Source: Chinchilla lanigera
Taxonomy: Eukaryota; Chordata; Mammalia; Rodentia; Chinchillidae
Direction: 5' to 3'
DNA length: 64,000 nt
NCBI RefSeq assembly: GCF_000276665.1
Contig: NW_004955476.1
Location: 9,901,852 to 9,965,851, forward strand
How positions within the stretch are numbered: the stretch's first letter is position 1; every line of letters begins with the position of its first letter. The position numbers were made by a program, and so were the translations under genes. Shown piece by piece: positions 12,481 to 23,380 of this stretch. The notes below the pieces were generated by a model. That model was given only the letters and a program-made list of their open reading frames with translations. It was not told the DNA's origin and ran no database searches.

Positions 12481-12719
12481 TTTGGTGAAACAGCATATTG
12501 AGGTACGAACAGCGTGTTTGCTCAGTTAATTGAGGAAAAACAAGGTATGTGTAATTTCTGGCACATGCTCGCTTGGGGACTGGTTCTTACTGTGAGAGTG
12601 TTACTGAGGGGAAGGCCATTGACCCAGGAAGCTTACAGCCGGGCATCAGATTGAGAGATGCCCGCGTGCCAGTCATCTGGGAGAGGCTGACCCTGAAGTG
12701 CTTATTTTCGGTGTACCCC

Positions 12720-12815
12720 CGGCGCGGGGAGTAAGCTTGGGGGCAGAGCGCTTTTCTAACTTCCTAGTACGTGGGGGCGCTGAGTTTGATCCCCAGCACA
12801 GAAAAGAAGTAAACA
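12720..12815 (+). mobile_element. Diverged ID-like SINE, sense
   Basis: AAGCTTGGGGGCAGAGCGC, then CTAGTACGTGGGGGCGCTGA and GTTTGATCCCCAGCAC before an A-rich end. Older than the other ID copies. Confidence 0.55.
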
Positions 12816-13683
12816 AACAGCGAGAAAGAGGGAAGAGAGAAAAAATCATTTTGTTTTAAAATGTTTTCCCTTTTGTGTTTTACCAGAGTAATATTGGATT
12901 GCTGTGCAAAAAATTGGAAACTTCAGAAAATCACAAAGAAAAAGCATAAAAATCTGTATGAAGTTTCACCTAGGGATCATCGCCATTAACGTGTCTCTCT
13001 AGCCTCCCCGTCCTGTGTGGGCATACACACGTCTATAATAGTTTTATAGCACACGTATTATTGTAGGAAGTACTTTGCACGCACTGGCTTTACAGGTCTT
13101 GCTCATAAAAAGTAAATATTCTATCACAAGAGGAAAAAAAGTGAAAGTATATCTCACCTTTTTGCCATCATGCGCTTTGTAGGAGTTTATCCCCGAGACA
13201 TCGCAGCACAAGTTAGTAAAGACGTACGTACATGAATGATCATCGTAACTGCATGTTGTGTTGAAAATCCAGAAACAACATTTCTCACTGTGGATTCACT
13301 GAATAAATTATGTTGCATCCAAACACTGGGTTAGCTTTTACCCAGAATGAAAGACTTATAAAAAAATTACAAAAATTGCAATAACAAAACATGTATAAGA
13401 AATATGTATGAAATATATAAATTCTAGGATGTGGTCTATCAGTAGTATTCATAGTGATTATGTCTGAGTGTATCACTGATAATTCCTGTAGGTGATAAAC
13501 TTTTGTTGGAGCAGGCTCACAGCGATGGCGACTGCATTCATTGTGGGGAGCTGACACGTGCACACAGTGTGCCATCCTTGTCATGTCCCTGCTGTCCCTC
13601 CAGCCCCTTGTCTCTTGGTCCCCTTTGCATTTGCAGAAGATCCTTCTCCCTTGCAGGTGGCTGATCATGTATTTATTTATTTA

Positions 13684-13840
13684 TGATACCAGAGGTAGAA
13701 GCCAAAGCCTCTCCCCGCCCTGCCGACACAGGGTCTCACCAAGTCCCCAAGTAGCACAGCCTGGGCTCAAACTTGCAGTCCTCCTGCCTCAGCCACCCAG
13801 CGTGCTGGGGTCGTAGGTGCAGGCCAGCATACTCGTCTAA
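13684..13840 (-). mobile_element. B1-like SINE, antisense, diverged
   Basis: ACACAGGGTCTCACC, CTGGGCTCAAACTTGCAGTC, CTCCTGCCTCAGCCACCCAG and CGTGCTGGGGTCGTAGGTGC are the antisense order of a 7SL-derived monomer. The left end may include an extra piece. Confidence 0.75.
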
Positions 13841-14054
13841 CGTAAGCAGTTTTACTTGGGTGGTCTGAGTCTGAGCCCTGGCGCTTTTGCTTACCGGCTG
13901 TGTCACTTTGTGCGGGTCTCTCGGCTTCTCTCTTGTTCCTTGTTTTTATGGCTGTGGAACTGGGGTGACCGTGGAGACTACCGTGGGGAGTTCCTGAGTG
14001 TCGCAGTGAAGATGCAGGGCTCAGCGCACCGTGGCAGGCGCAGTGCACTGGGCA

Positions 14055-14130
14055 GGGAGGCGGGAATCAGACTCAGGACCCCGTGCTCACCAGGCCGGCG
14101 CTATGCTGCTGAGCGATGTCCCCAGCCCCT
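14055..14130 (-). mobile_element. ID-type SINE, antisense
   Basis: GGCGGGAATCAGACTCAGGA, CCCCGTGCTCACCAGGCC, CTGCTGAGCGATGTCCCCAG. A short duplication GCAGTGCA flanks it. Confidence 0.75.
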
Positions 14131-14499
14131 GCAGTGCATTTTTTATTGACAGATAAATCAGTAAAGCACCTTGGGAAGAATATAATTACTCCAAGAACTT
14201 CTCATCGGAACACAGTCACCCATCTTCCTGTTCCATTCTTTCTTGTGAGATGGGCTATTTGAAGGCCAGGCCTGCCAGACACCAGCTGCCGGCTGAGCAG
14301 TCGCCGTTCCCACCTCATCTGGTTCACTTTGGAAAGTCGGTGGAAGAGCTTGGTCACAGATGGGTCTCGGTGGCGACACTGTGCTCTCCCATCCCTCCTT
14401 CCTCTTCCGGTACACTGCTTGTTCCGTTCTGTTTCTGTCCGTCCTTTACCTGGAACGTGACTGTATTGTGTTGACCCCATCAGGAACTAATATTATTGA

Positions 14500-14652
14500 G
14501 GACCCATTTTTCTGTCAGATACTGTTCTTAGACTTTGTCCTTGTTATTTCATTTTGTTCTTATGGCAATCCCACGAGGTTAGTAATATTATGCCATTTTT
14601 AAAAAGAAGATATGGACAGAACAGATTTAACTAGTTGATGTAAAGTCACACA
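14500..14652 (+). mobile_element. MIR relic, interrupted by a B1-like SINE
   Basis: CAGATACTGTTCTTAGAC, CTTATGGCAATCCCACGAGG, TTAGTAATATTATGCCATTTTT and GATGTAAAGTCACACAGG follow the MIR consensus in order. The SINE follows at once. Confidence 0.6.
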
Positions 14653-14816
14653 GGGGCCAGGTATGGTGGTGCATGCCTGTAATCCAAGCAGTTGGGAGGC
14701 TGAGGCAGGAGGATCACCATGAGTTTGAGGCTAGCCTGGGCTGCATAGTGAGTTCAAGGCTGGTCTGAACTACATGGTGAGACCCTGCCTCTAAATAAAT
14801 AAATGAATGAATGAAT
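14653..14816 (+). mobile_element. B1-like SINE, sense
   Basis: GGGCCAGGTATGGTGGTGCA.. GGGAGGCTGAGGCAGGAGGA.. GTGAGACCCTGCCTC, then an AAAT/GAAT-rich tail. Duplication GTCACACA at 14645-14652 and 14817-14824. Confidence 0.93.
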
Positions 14817-15655
14817 GTCACACACGGACTAAGTCTCAAGGAACCCTGAACAACTAAAACAGCCCTCAAAACAAGATGGAGGCCTGATGCTTCCTGATTT
14901 CAGACGTATAGCACAATCGCAGTAATTAAAACAGTATGGTACAAAATAAAGATATGGCATAAAGACAGACAGACAAACCAGTGGAATGAAATAGAGGAAC
15001 TAGAAATAATCACTTGTGTATGTTGTCAAGTAATCTTCAGTAAGGGTGCCAGTGCCTCTTAAGGGAAATCACCGTCTTCAGCAGGTGGTGATGGGGAGAC
15101 TGGAGATGCACACGCAGAAGAAGGGAGGCAGGTTATTCTCTTCACCCCTTGCAGAGGTTACCTCACAGAGGATTACAGGCCTACACAAGACCTTACACTT
15201 GAAAACTTCTGAAGAAAACGTGGAAGAGAAGCTTTATGACATTGCATTCTGCAGTAATTTCATGGACATGACACCAAAAGCCCAAGTCATAAGGGCAGAA
15301 GTGGACAAACAACACTACATCAGACTTGAAACCCTCTGCTCATCCATGGACACGACCAACAGTGAAAAAGCATCCGAAGGCAGGGAAGAAAGTATGTGCA
15401 AATCCTGTCATAAAAGGTCAGTGTCCCCCCAAATTAAAGAACTACAACTCAATAAGAAAAAACCCAATAAAAGTAGCCAAAGTATTAGAGTCAGTGCTTC
15501 TCTAAAGTGATATAAGGTGACCAAGGAGCATGTGAAAAGATGTTCAGCGTTTCCTGTCATTAGGGAAATGCAAGTCAAAAGTATGAGATAGCACCTCACG
15601 TTCATCAAGGTGGCTGCTCTCCAAATCAGATACGTTTAGGGAGCATGTGGAGAAA
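14817..15655 (+). mobile_element. L1 relic: ORF2 3' end and 3' flank
   Basis: Matches the L1 ORF2 end: GATGCTTCCTGATTTCAGAC, CAGTAATTAAAACAGTATGG, GACAGACAGACAAACCAGTGG, AATAATCACTTGTGTATG. It then runs through ACTTGAAAACTTCTGAAG and ATTAGGGAAATGCAAGTC. The 154-codon open frame at 15046-15510 is a surviving stretch of this relic and not a gene. Confidence 0.8.
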
Positions 15656-16399
15656 CTCGGCCCTTGTACTCTGTTACTGGAGCTGTCAGACGGCAGTGAC
15701 GGCTGCGACACACAGTGCAGTTCTCAGAATCAAAACTGGGTTCACCAAAGGATCCAGCAGCTTTATTTCTGGATATGTATCTAGAGAATTGAAAAAGGAC
15801 CTTGAAGAGACATTGGAAACGCACATTTTTACCAACTTTATTTACAACAAAAGATAACTCTAAAACACATAAACAAGGAATATTCAAAGTAAAATGACAA
15901 AGATACACTAGACTAAAACAAAAATATAAAGTAAAAACATGATGATGTGCCATTTCACATCCTGTTGGAGAGCTGGAATGAAAAAGTCAGACTCGATCAG
16001 TCAGTCAGTCGATCCAAAAACATCACATCACAGTTGGCAAGGATGTGGATAAATCAAAACCCTCGTACACTGTGATGAGAATGTAAGATGGTGCACTGTC
16101 TTCAAAGAATGGTCTGTCATTTCCTCAAAAAGTTAAAGATAGAGTGGCCATTTAGGTCAGCAGTTCCTCTCCTCTGTGTTTGCCCAAAAGCACTGAAAAT
16201 GTGTCCATACAAAAACGCACACAGAAATGCTCATAGCACCAGTGTTCGTCCCTCGTGCCACTCAGGTAATGCACAGGTTAACAAAGTACTGTACATCCAC
16301 ACAGCGGACTGTTCCATCATTGAGGGAATGAAGAACTGATATATCATACAACATAGATCAGCCCTTAAAACATTATGGTGAGTGAGAAAAGCCAGGGGT

Positions 16400-16620
16400 C
16401 TTGGGCTGTTCTTTGTGGCTATCACAGAACAGTGCAGCCTTGGTAATTTATAAGTAACAGAACTTCATTTTTCATTGCTCTAGAGGCTTGGAAGCCCATG
16501 GTCAAGGTGTGGCAGGTTTAGCAGGGCCCAGCTTCTAGCCCAAGACAGTGCCTGAACCCTGCCTCCTCTCCCCTCGATACTGCTGTAATGCCAGTTAAAC
16601 ATCAGCATGAGTGTTGCAGT
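16400..16620 (-). mobile_element. MaLR-like LTR fragment, antisense, inside L1
   Basis: GGCTATCACAGAACAGTGCA, GGTAATTTATAAGTAACAG, TTGCTCTAGAGGCTTGGAAG and CCCATGGTCAAGGTG follow the antisense order of the LTR family at 2980-3515. Confidence 0.5.
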
Positions 16621-16790
16621 CTGAACATTCAAACCATACAAGACATACGAGAAAGCTTAAGCACATAATTTCATTATATGCAGTGTCCAGAACAGATTAA
16701 ATACAGGAGCAGGAAGTAGATTAGTTGTTCCCCAAGGTGGAGGGACGTAGGAGAGTTGGAGGAAGATGACACCTATGGGTATGAGATGAC

Positions 16791-16940
16791 TTTTTTTTGT
16801 CCTTTGAGACAGGGTCTCCCTATGCAGTGTGGGCTGGCCTTGAGCTCACTTTGTGGCTCAGGCTGTCCTCAAACTTGCGTGGTCCTCCTGTCACAGCCTC
16901 CTGAGTGCTGGGATTACAGGCTTGTGCCACCATGCCCAGC
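16791..16940 (-). mobile_element. B1-like SINE, antisense, inside L1
   Basis: T-run, then GAGACAGGGTCTCCCTATGC, GCCTTGAGCTCACTTTGTGG, CTCCTGAGTGCTGGGATTAC and CCACCATGCCCAGC. The flanks TGAGATGAC and TGAGATTC are similar. Confidence 0.93.
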
Positions 16941-18669
16941 TGAGATTCTTTTTTGAAGAGACAAAAATATTCTAAAATTGTGGTAATAGTTGCTTAACTC
17001 TGTCACTACTTGGAAAAAATCACTGAATTGTTCACTTTTAATGGATGCATTGTATGCTTTCTGAATTACACCTTAAAATTGTTCCCCCAAAAAGACCCAT
17101 TGAATTTAGCTGGTTGAGATCACAGGTTATTGTAGTAGAAAGCAGTCTTAATGGGATGTTGGTGGTGAGTGTCTAATTGGAATGGGTTTATATGAAAACT
17201 TGCTGATTGAGGACACCGAAGATTAGAAAACTCAACAAGTATGGGTGTATAGAGAGAGAGCGTAGTAACTGATAAGGAAAATAGGACAGGAAATGGACTT
17301 ACATTTTTGAAAGAGAAGCAGCGGTATGTCGGTATACTTGCAGGAAACCCCCAGTGAAATGGGAACGTTACTGATGGGGGCAAGCAGGGTGGCTGAGTGT
17401 CAGCCCACGGGGCGAGGTCTCCGTCCAGTGCGGTCGTGGCTTGGTGTTGGGGTTTGGCAGGAGACAGGGTGTGGATGTGGAAGCGGAGGCTGACGAAACA
17501 CCGTGCACTGGGGCACTTGTGAGCAGCACAAGTTTGTTTCTGAAAGTTCTGGAAGCGTGAAAGTCCAGCGTCAGGGTGCTAACTGCATTGGGTTTCAGCG
17601 AGGCCTGCTTCCTGCTCCAAGGCTGCCTTCCCATGCTTGCCTCCAAGGAGGAAGGGCCGGCATCTCCCTGGGGCCTCTTTTCTAAGGACACTGCTCCTGT
17701 CTGCAAGGCTCCCCGCTCGAGCTCAAGGACTCCCAGAGAGCTCACCTGCACATCCCACAGCCCGTTGTAAACCAGGGTCAGCCCATGAATTTGGGGAAGT
17801 GCAGGCATTCAAACTGCACCGGAGTCTCTCCTTCCTCACGGGGCGGTCCTGAGCCAAGATGAAGGTGAAGAGGTACTGGAGGTCTGGGGAAAGTTTGAAG
17901 GCTCAGGTGGAATGGGGCAGCATCACCGGGGCAGAGACAGTCCCGGCCCTGCAAGGCCTGGGTGTTGGAGTTGGGTAGCCAGCGGGAGCGAGGGCTGCGG
18001 GCGACGTCCTCTGATGACCTGCTGAAGTCCGTAAGTGAAGGAGGTCCGGCGAGGCCCAGCTGAGTGACGAAGCATCCCCACCTTTGCTGAAATCCCTGCC
18101 CACTTGTCAGGTGGCTCAGCCCTTCACTCGCAGCCCACGCGTCCGAGTCCTCAGTGCTCCTCTGGAGAGGCCTCTGCGGCCCTTAGCTCCCCGCCACACC
18201 CTCAGCTCCTCCCTGGCTCTGTTCCTTCCATGGAGTTTCCCTGGTGGAACGCAAAGTTAGGCGAAAAGCATCAAGAGAATCGGTCAAATAAAGCCTTCAG
18301 GGCAATACTAAGGAAATTTCTCACTTGACAATGACTTCTGAATAGACTGCACTGTCTCTGGAGGCACATGGAAGCCACATGCCAGTGCAGCTCGAGCTGG
18401 CCGCACCCGCGGGTGTGCTGAGGCGGCCCCGCCGCGCCCCGCGTGCTTGCTGCTCTCTGAGGACGGAGGCCAGCGCAGGAGAAGCGCAGCGGCACAGGTC
18501 GTGGACCCGCTGCTTTCCGTGGGAACGTCGGGAAGGCTTGCTCTCTAGTTTAAGTTAGTCCTAGTTACGAGTAACAGCTTCTTTTTCTGTTTGTTTTTCC
18601 CTCAGTTGTTTTTATCAAGTCATTAAATAAATCTTTAAATGACCAGGTGTTCTTATTTTTAAAAGCCTA

Positions 18670-18853
18670 GGGCCGGGGATATAGCTCAGCGGCACAGGCG
18701 CCTGCCTGGCGAGCGCAAGGTCTTGAGTTTGATTCCTGGTACCAAAAAAAAAAAAAATCAAATGATCGTGCCGGGGATATAGCTCAGTGGCGCGAGTGCC
18801 TGCCTGGCAAGCATGAGGTCATGAGTTCAATTCCTGGTACCAAAAAAAAAAAA
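18670..18853 (+). mobile_element. Tandem dimer of ID-type SINEs, sense
   Basis: Two ID copies in tandem (18670-18757 and 18769-18853), each with GCCGGGGATATAGCTCAG.. GGTACC and an A-tail. They are separated by TCAAATGATCG. The outer flanks AAAAGCCTAG (18661) and AAAAGCCCAG (about 18850) match 9 of 10. No copy of that flank lies between the units, suggesting insertion as one dimeric unit. Confidence 0.9.
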
Positions 18854-18924
18854 GCCCAGCAACACGTGTTTTCCATGCAGAAATCATTCTTGAGCATCAT
18901 AATTTTAAAATCAGAGTGGGTAAG

Positions 18925-18990
18925 AGATTATCTAGTTACCTGATTTTACAAACGGGAAAACTAAGGAGCAGGACACAACATGAGAGAGTC
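18925..18990 (+). mobile_element. MIR-like relic (short)
   Basis: TAAGAGATTATCTAGTTACC and TGATTTTACAAACGGGAAAACTAAGG resemble the MIR/L2 segment ending in GATGAGGAAACTGAGG. Confidence 0.4.
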
Positions 18991-19659
18991 TGCCACAGGT
19001 CCCGCCCTTAGCTGTGGTTGGGGCACAGGCAGAGCGCGGCACGGATCTCAGCAGGCTTCCCCGGGCAGTGCCGGCACCAGCTCGCAGAGCCGTGAACCGC
19101 ACCGTGCAGGGCCGGGTTTCTCGGTGCATCGCGAGACGGGTTAGTACAGCAACCGCGGCCGCTGGCGAAGACTTCCTGAGCGCAGCCCCGAGAGAACCCC
19201 CATGCCACACACAGTGCCCCACCAGCATGCGGAGCGCAGCCGCTTGGCGTCTGGAGCCCAGGCCTCCTCCCTGAACGTGCATCTGAGGCCGGGTCTCCGC
19301 AGGAGAGCAGGGGATTGGCAGTGCCAGAAGCTTTGCATTTTAAGTGCCACTTGTGTCGCCTAACTGGTGTGCGGCTGTGGACATACCAGCTTACCTGCTG
19401 CTGGGTCTTCATTTTCCCACCAGTGAGATGGCAGCAGCGCCTGTGCTTACACACGAGGGTATTGTGTTTATCACGTGTTGTGACTGTAATGCCAACATTT
19501 TTTGAGCGTTTACAATGTACCAGACAATTTATCAATTGAAAAAACGAAATACTGTGCAGATGGTCTTCTTAAAAAAAATTACCCAAGAGCCTGTACATAA
19601 ACTTTTCATTTATTGATGAGTTATTTTAATTTTATATATACTTAATTTTAATTATTTAC

Positions 19660-19856
19660 TATTTTTTATTTTTTAACTCCCCAGGACTGGTGGTCCTGGG
19701 GATTGAACCCAGGACCTTTTTCTACTTTTTATTTTGAGACAAGCTCTCACTAAGATGCTAAATTGCTCATACTGGGCTCAAACTTGTGGGTGATCTTTCT
19801 GACTCAGCCTCCCAGCATGCTGGAATTATAGGCATGCACCATGATGCCCTGCTAAT
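19660..19856 (-). mobile_element. Composite B1 + ID SINE, antisense
   Basis: Read left to right: the antisense ID-like part (CTGGTGGTCCTGGGGATTGA, ACCCAGGACC), then TATTTTGAGACAAGCTCTCA, CTGGGCTCAAACTTG, CAGCCTCCCAGCATGCTGG and ATAGGCATGCACC of a B1-like unit. Such fused B1-ID elements are known from squirrel-related and castorimorph rodents. Confidence 0.75.
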
Positions 19857-19943
19857 ATACTTTTAATTTTGTAGTTTATATTCTCAAAATATTGTCTCCT
19901 ATTTCCCAATTTTTTTTACTTTTTTAAACTAAAGATTGTTTAA

Positions 19944-20098
19944 GCCAGGCATGGTGGTGCAGGCCTGTAATCCTAGCACTCAGGAGGCTGAGGCAGGAGG
20001 ATCCTTGTGAGTTCAAGACCAGCCTGAGCTACAAAGTGAGCTCAAGGCCAGCCTGAACTGCATAGCGAGACCCTGTCTCAAAAAGACAAAAAAGAAAA
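19944..20098 (+). mobile_element. B1-like SINE, sense
   Basis: GCCAGGCATGGTGGTGCAGG.. CACTCAGGAGGCTGAGGCAG.. GCATAGCGAGACCCTGTCTC plus AAAAAGAC tail. Nearly the same as the copy at 4241. Confidence 0.95.
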
Positions 20099-20385
20099 AG
20101 TTAATTGAGTGCTTGCAATTAGTTCTGTTAATTACTTTTATATTGCTTGTACTGTAATAATTTGAAAGATAATTTTAAACTCTCAAGGTAGATCATTTTA
20201 ATATTCATGTTCTCAAAACTTATGAAAATCAGGCAAAACATAGTATACATGATTGAAAATGTGCTGCCTTTGGAGCAGGTTTAAAAAACATAATTGGATC
20301 CACCTAAGCTTTGTTAAATGTTGGACACATTAATAAAGAGACCTGGTCATATTTGGAACTGGGCTTCCTTCTTACCAACTACTTC

Positions 20386-20481
20386 TTTTGGTGGGGGAGG
20401 CATGGGGAATACTGGAAATGCAACTCAAGACCTCATGCTTGCCAGGCAGGCCCTGTGCCACTGAGCTATATTCCCGGCCCC
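20386..20481 (-). mobile_element. ID-type SINE, antisense
   Basis: TTTTGGTGGGGGAGG, then ACTGGAAATGCAACTCAAGA, CTTGCCAGGCAGGCCC and CTGAGCTATATTCCCGGCC. Flanks TACCAACTAC / TACCAGCTAC form a near-perfect duplication. Confidence 0.88.
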
Positions 20482-20510
20482 CTTTACCAGCTACCCTAAG
20501 TAGACTAATT

Positions 20511-20540
20511 AACACACATACACACACACACACACACACA
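20511..20540. repeat. (CA)n microsatellite
   Basis: About 15 CA units with one AT interruption. Confidence 0.95.
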
Positions 20541-20630
20541 GGGAAAAAAAATCTTCAAAATTAAAAATTATTAATAACATTAAAATTTCAGATGAAAATA
20601 TTTATTTCAGCAAAAGATACATTATATATT

Positions 20631-20778
20631 TTGTTTTTGAGAGGGTCTTGCTATGTAGTTTAGGGTGGCCTTAAACTCACTTTGTAGCCCAGCCTGGCCT
20701 CAAACTCGTGGCTGTCCACCTGCCTCAGCCTCCAGAGCACTAGGCTTTCAGGCGTCCACTACCACACTTGGCTCATTA
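20631..20778 (-). mobile_element. B1-like SINE, antisense
   Basis: TTTTTGAGAGGGTCTTGC, CTTAAACTCACTTTGTAGCC, CACCTGCCTCAGCCTCC and CACTACCACACTTGGC. Moderately diverged. Confidence 0.9.
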
Positions 20779-21159
20779 TTATAAATATTAATGTGAGGAA
20801 ATGTATAGAAGTCAACACTACTTAGTATTTTAATATCAGCACATAGAAATGATTTTAGTCTTCAATGATTTAATCCTAATGTTAATGTCAACAATTGATA
20901 TACCTAAATGAAAGAATCCTCCCGTTTTGTCAAGGCTGTTATTTTCCTAGAACTCCAATTAGTTGGAAAACTTGATCTTACTACCTATAGAGTTCTAAGC
21001 ATTGTTGGTGATTAGATTGTCTTATGTTGAGGTTAAAAAAAAGCTCAGGATGTGCTGGCTCTGTGCATCTGTTTTGTTCTTGTCCGAGAGAACGCCCTGT
21101 CTGCCCACAGAGGAGGCTCAGTGGGGAGAAAATCGAGGGCAGGAGCAGGAGGTATTTTG

Positions 21160-21700
21160 AGAGATGTTAACACTGCAGATATGGAAAGGACTGGACAACT
21201 TGGTTAACAAATGAGCAAAGGATCCCAATAGATCTTTCTCGAAAGAAGACATACAACTGGACAACACATGTGCGAAAGAATGCTGAACATCATTAATCAT
21301 CTGGGTAATGTAAATTAAAATCACAATGAGATCATCTAACACCTGTCAGAATGGCTATTATCAAACAGACAAAGGATAAGTGTTGGAGGAAAAGGGACCC
21401 TGCGCACTGTTGGTGGGAATTGTGAACTCCTGCAGCTGTTGTAGAAAACAGTGCAGAGGTTCCTCGGAACTTACAAGTAGAGCTGCCGTGTGCGGCAGTC
21501 CTGCTTCTGCAGGGTACCTGGGCCGCGTGATACCGCGGCGTCCCGCACAGTAGCCGAGATGTGAAGTCAACCTGCGTGTTCCTCAGCAGACCAGTGGGTA
21601 GGACGGCACGCCGCACAGCTGAGGGCGTCCACCCCTTCGGGAGCGGGGAAAGCCCATCACTGGCCACAGCGTCGTACTGGAGGGCGTTTTGTGACTGAAA
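21160..21700 (+). mobile_element. L1 3'-end relic
   Basis: AACAAATGAGCAAAGGATCC, GAAAGAAGACATACAACTGG, GCTGAACATCATTAATCATC, AAAATCACAATGAGATCATC and GTCAGAATGGCTATTATCAA are the familiar L1 3' order. This is followed by CACTGTTGGTGGGAATTGTG and GAAAACAGTGCAGAGGTTCC. Beyond about 21480 similarity fades into CpG-richer DNA. Confidence 0.85.
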
Positions 21701-21744
21701 TAAGTGGCACAGAAAGTGCCGCGGGATCCCTGGTGGCTGTTGTC

Positions 21745-21766
21745 GGTCGTCGTCGTCGTCGTCGTG
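21745..21766. repeat. (CGT)n microsatellite
   Basis: About six to seven GTC/CGT units. CpG-containing trinucleotide repeats are uncommon. Confidence 0.9.
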
Positions 21767-23295
21767 GTCCCACGTTACTGTCACCATCGTCATCTGAATC
21801 CGTGCTGGGTAAATGTATTACTAGTGTATTAGGAGGTGCTGGGTGCACACACCCTCCTTTAACCCAGGAAACATTCCTCACATGGTGGGCTGGAATTAAT
21901 TTCAAAATCGGGAACCGGGGAGCAGATTTCAGCCCCTTTGTGAAGTGACCGGATCGGAATGGACCGCACTGAGTTTGAACAGTGCTCTGTGTTCTGAAAG
22001 CTGAGCTGGCTACGGATTTCTGATAAGATATGCAATAGTCACAAAACCGCCCTTACAGAATGTTCCTTGCAGACATGTTTCCTCACCTGTGCAGGTGGAA
22101 AGGTGCCCGTGTGACTCCCATGTTCTCGCTGAAAATGGAGACAAGTAGGTGAGAAGAGCCACCAGGTCCTCCCGTACGTCAGGCCATGCTTGTTGTGCAG
22201 TCATCCTTTGCCCTCGGTTTCTCTTAGTGTTTGTCAGAGGCACTTCGGGGTCGGCTGTGGCTTCGCGGCCATCCGGAAGTGCACGTCTGTTTGCCGAGCC
22301 CCCCTGCACTGCTTCCGCACACCACACCGAGAGGGCTCGGTCCCGACCTTCGTGTTCTCCACGGAAGCGTGCACGCTGCGAATTCTGTCTCACTGTTTCT
22401 GAAGGCAGTATTTTCTTCCCGTGCGACTGCCTCCTGAGGGTCACTGTAAACAGATGCCCCTGTGTGTTTAGGGCCCCGCACGCTGTTTACAGCCCTGCTG
22501 CACTGGTGTGAGCAGTAGCCGTGCCCCAGAACCTCGCAGCCACAGCAGTTCGTGTCCCGCTGTGGCCCCTGGCTGTCCAGTGTGCAGACTCTGAACTGCA
22601 GCGGGGGTAAATCGGATTTTCTTTGCTCGGGTTAATATTTCTTTGAGATTTTATAGCATTTGTAGAATATTTTAAAATTATAACACTAATGCTTGTATTC
22701 ATATGAGCAGTAATTTAGATTGTCTTCATAAATAATTTGCTTTATTGTCATTTAACAGAAATGGAGAGATGGTAACTTTCATGGAGATTTTACTGACTTG
22801 TCTGTGTGCCTTAAAATATCAAGTTTCTAAATGACTATCATTTTAGCAGTTTGTTCAAAGAAAATTAAAACTTTGATGGAAGATGAGCTCAGGAGATTAG
22901 GACAGTGATTCAGGTGTACTTGGCATAGCAGTTCATTAACTGTGTGTTAATTATGTATGATTACTCCTGGAAAGCTGCAGTGGCTTCGTCATTTAGGTTG
23001 CTTCATTAAATCATTAATTTTCTTGGAGGTAACCAGGCCTGACATAATTAAGTCATCTCAGTCTCCACAGATTTTTATCTTCCATGATGTCGAGAGTACT
23101 AACCCTGTTAAGGCTGTGACTTACTCCCTTTTTGTATTGATTTAGACGTTAGCATTATTTATACCAGCTTGACACATTTGCTTTACGTACTCTTGACGCA
23201 TGTGTATCTTGTAATTGTTGACTTCCTATTGTAGCGTAGCTTTGTCCTCCTTTGTCACGGCCCATTCATGTGTTCCAACCACTTCTCACCAACAG

Positions 23296-23380
23296 CCACT
23301 TGACCCATGGCTACATGAAGCTGCTTGAGTTTATCAAGAAGATCGTTTCTGAGGAAGGCGTTGATGGATCCCATCCCCAG
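23296..23380 (+). CDS. ELP4: ELP4 internal exon (human exon 6 equivalent)
   Basis: ELP4 is a subunit of the Elp4-Elp5-Elp6 ring of Elongator, the complex that makes the cm5U-type modification of wobble uridines in tRNA. The exon begins after a ..CACCAACAG acceptor and ends in ..CATCCCCAG before the donor GTATTG. Its first base completes a split codon (TG|C, Cys, in human), followed by 28 codons reading HLTHGYMKLLEFIKKIVSEE and then GVDGSHPQ. The human equivalent is SLTPGYTKLLQFIQ..EEGFDGSNPQ, around residues 219-246, of identical length. It encodes part of the RecA-like fold of Elp4, which in this family lacks a working ATPase Walker motif. The donor has T at +5, which is weak. The neighbouring open frame starting at 23252 is only read-through of the exon into flanking introns. 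The exon call is firm; the human numbering comes from memory of the gene. Confidence 0.93.

Larger units (their letters stand above)
15655..17095 (+). mobile_element. L1 3' UTR relics, two overlapping copies, with two inserts
   Basis: The L1 3' motif (GTGGAGAAACTCGG.. CTTGTACTCTGTTACTGG) occurs near 15648 and again near 16040 (GGATGTGGATAAATC.. CTCGTACACTGTGATGAG), so two L1 3' ends are joined. The second runs through TCCTCAAAAAGTTAAAG and CCCAAAAGCACTGAAAATG. After a MaLR-like insert at 16400-16620 it continues with TGTCCAGAACAG and GGAAGTAGATTAG. After a SINE at 16791-16940 it goes on with TCTAAAATTGTGGTAATAG to AATTACACCTTAAAATTG. Confidence 0.75.
1..23295 (+). other. ELP4: ELP4 intron (intron 5, 3' part): repeat-rich, no coding exon seen
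   Basis: No recognisable exon was found upstream of 23296, so this is taken as the right end of the preceding intron. It holds most of the window's SINEs, four L1 relics, MaLR-type LTRs and an unidentified duplicated element (itemised separately). Stretches not itemised, such as 1-600, 1900-2640, 4400-5100, 7000-7640, 9000-9190 and 22020-23290, are unique-looking. AT-rich DNA lies around 1900-2600. A moderately CpG-rich part lies at about 22150-22600. In none of these did I see a gene, RNA or regulatory signature. The open frames here are below 160 codons and lie in repeats or lack any family resemblance. Confidence 0.75.

Noticed and set aside
15046..15510. 154-codon open frame
   Set aside because: It is a surviving stretch of an L1 ORF2 3' end; flanking sequence continues the L1 relic.
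1..23295. Search for the preceding ELP4 exon (..FGHYYDASKR.. FLPEKISS)
   Set aside because: Not found in any frame seen, so the window's left part is intron only.
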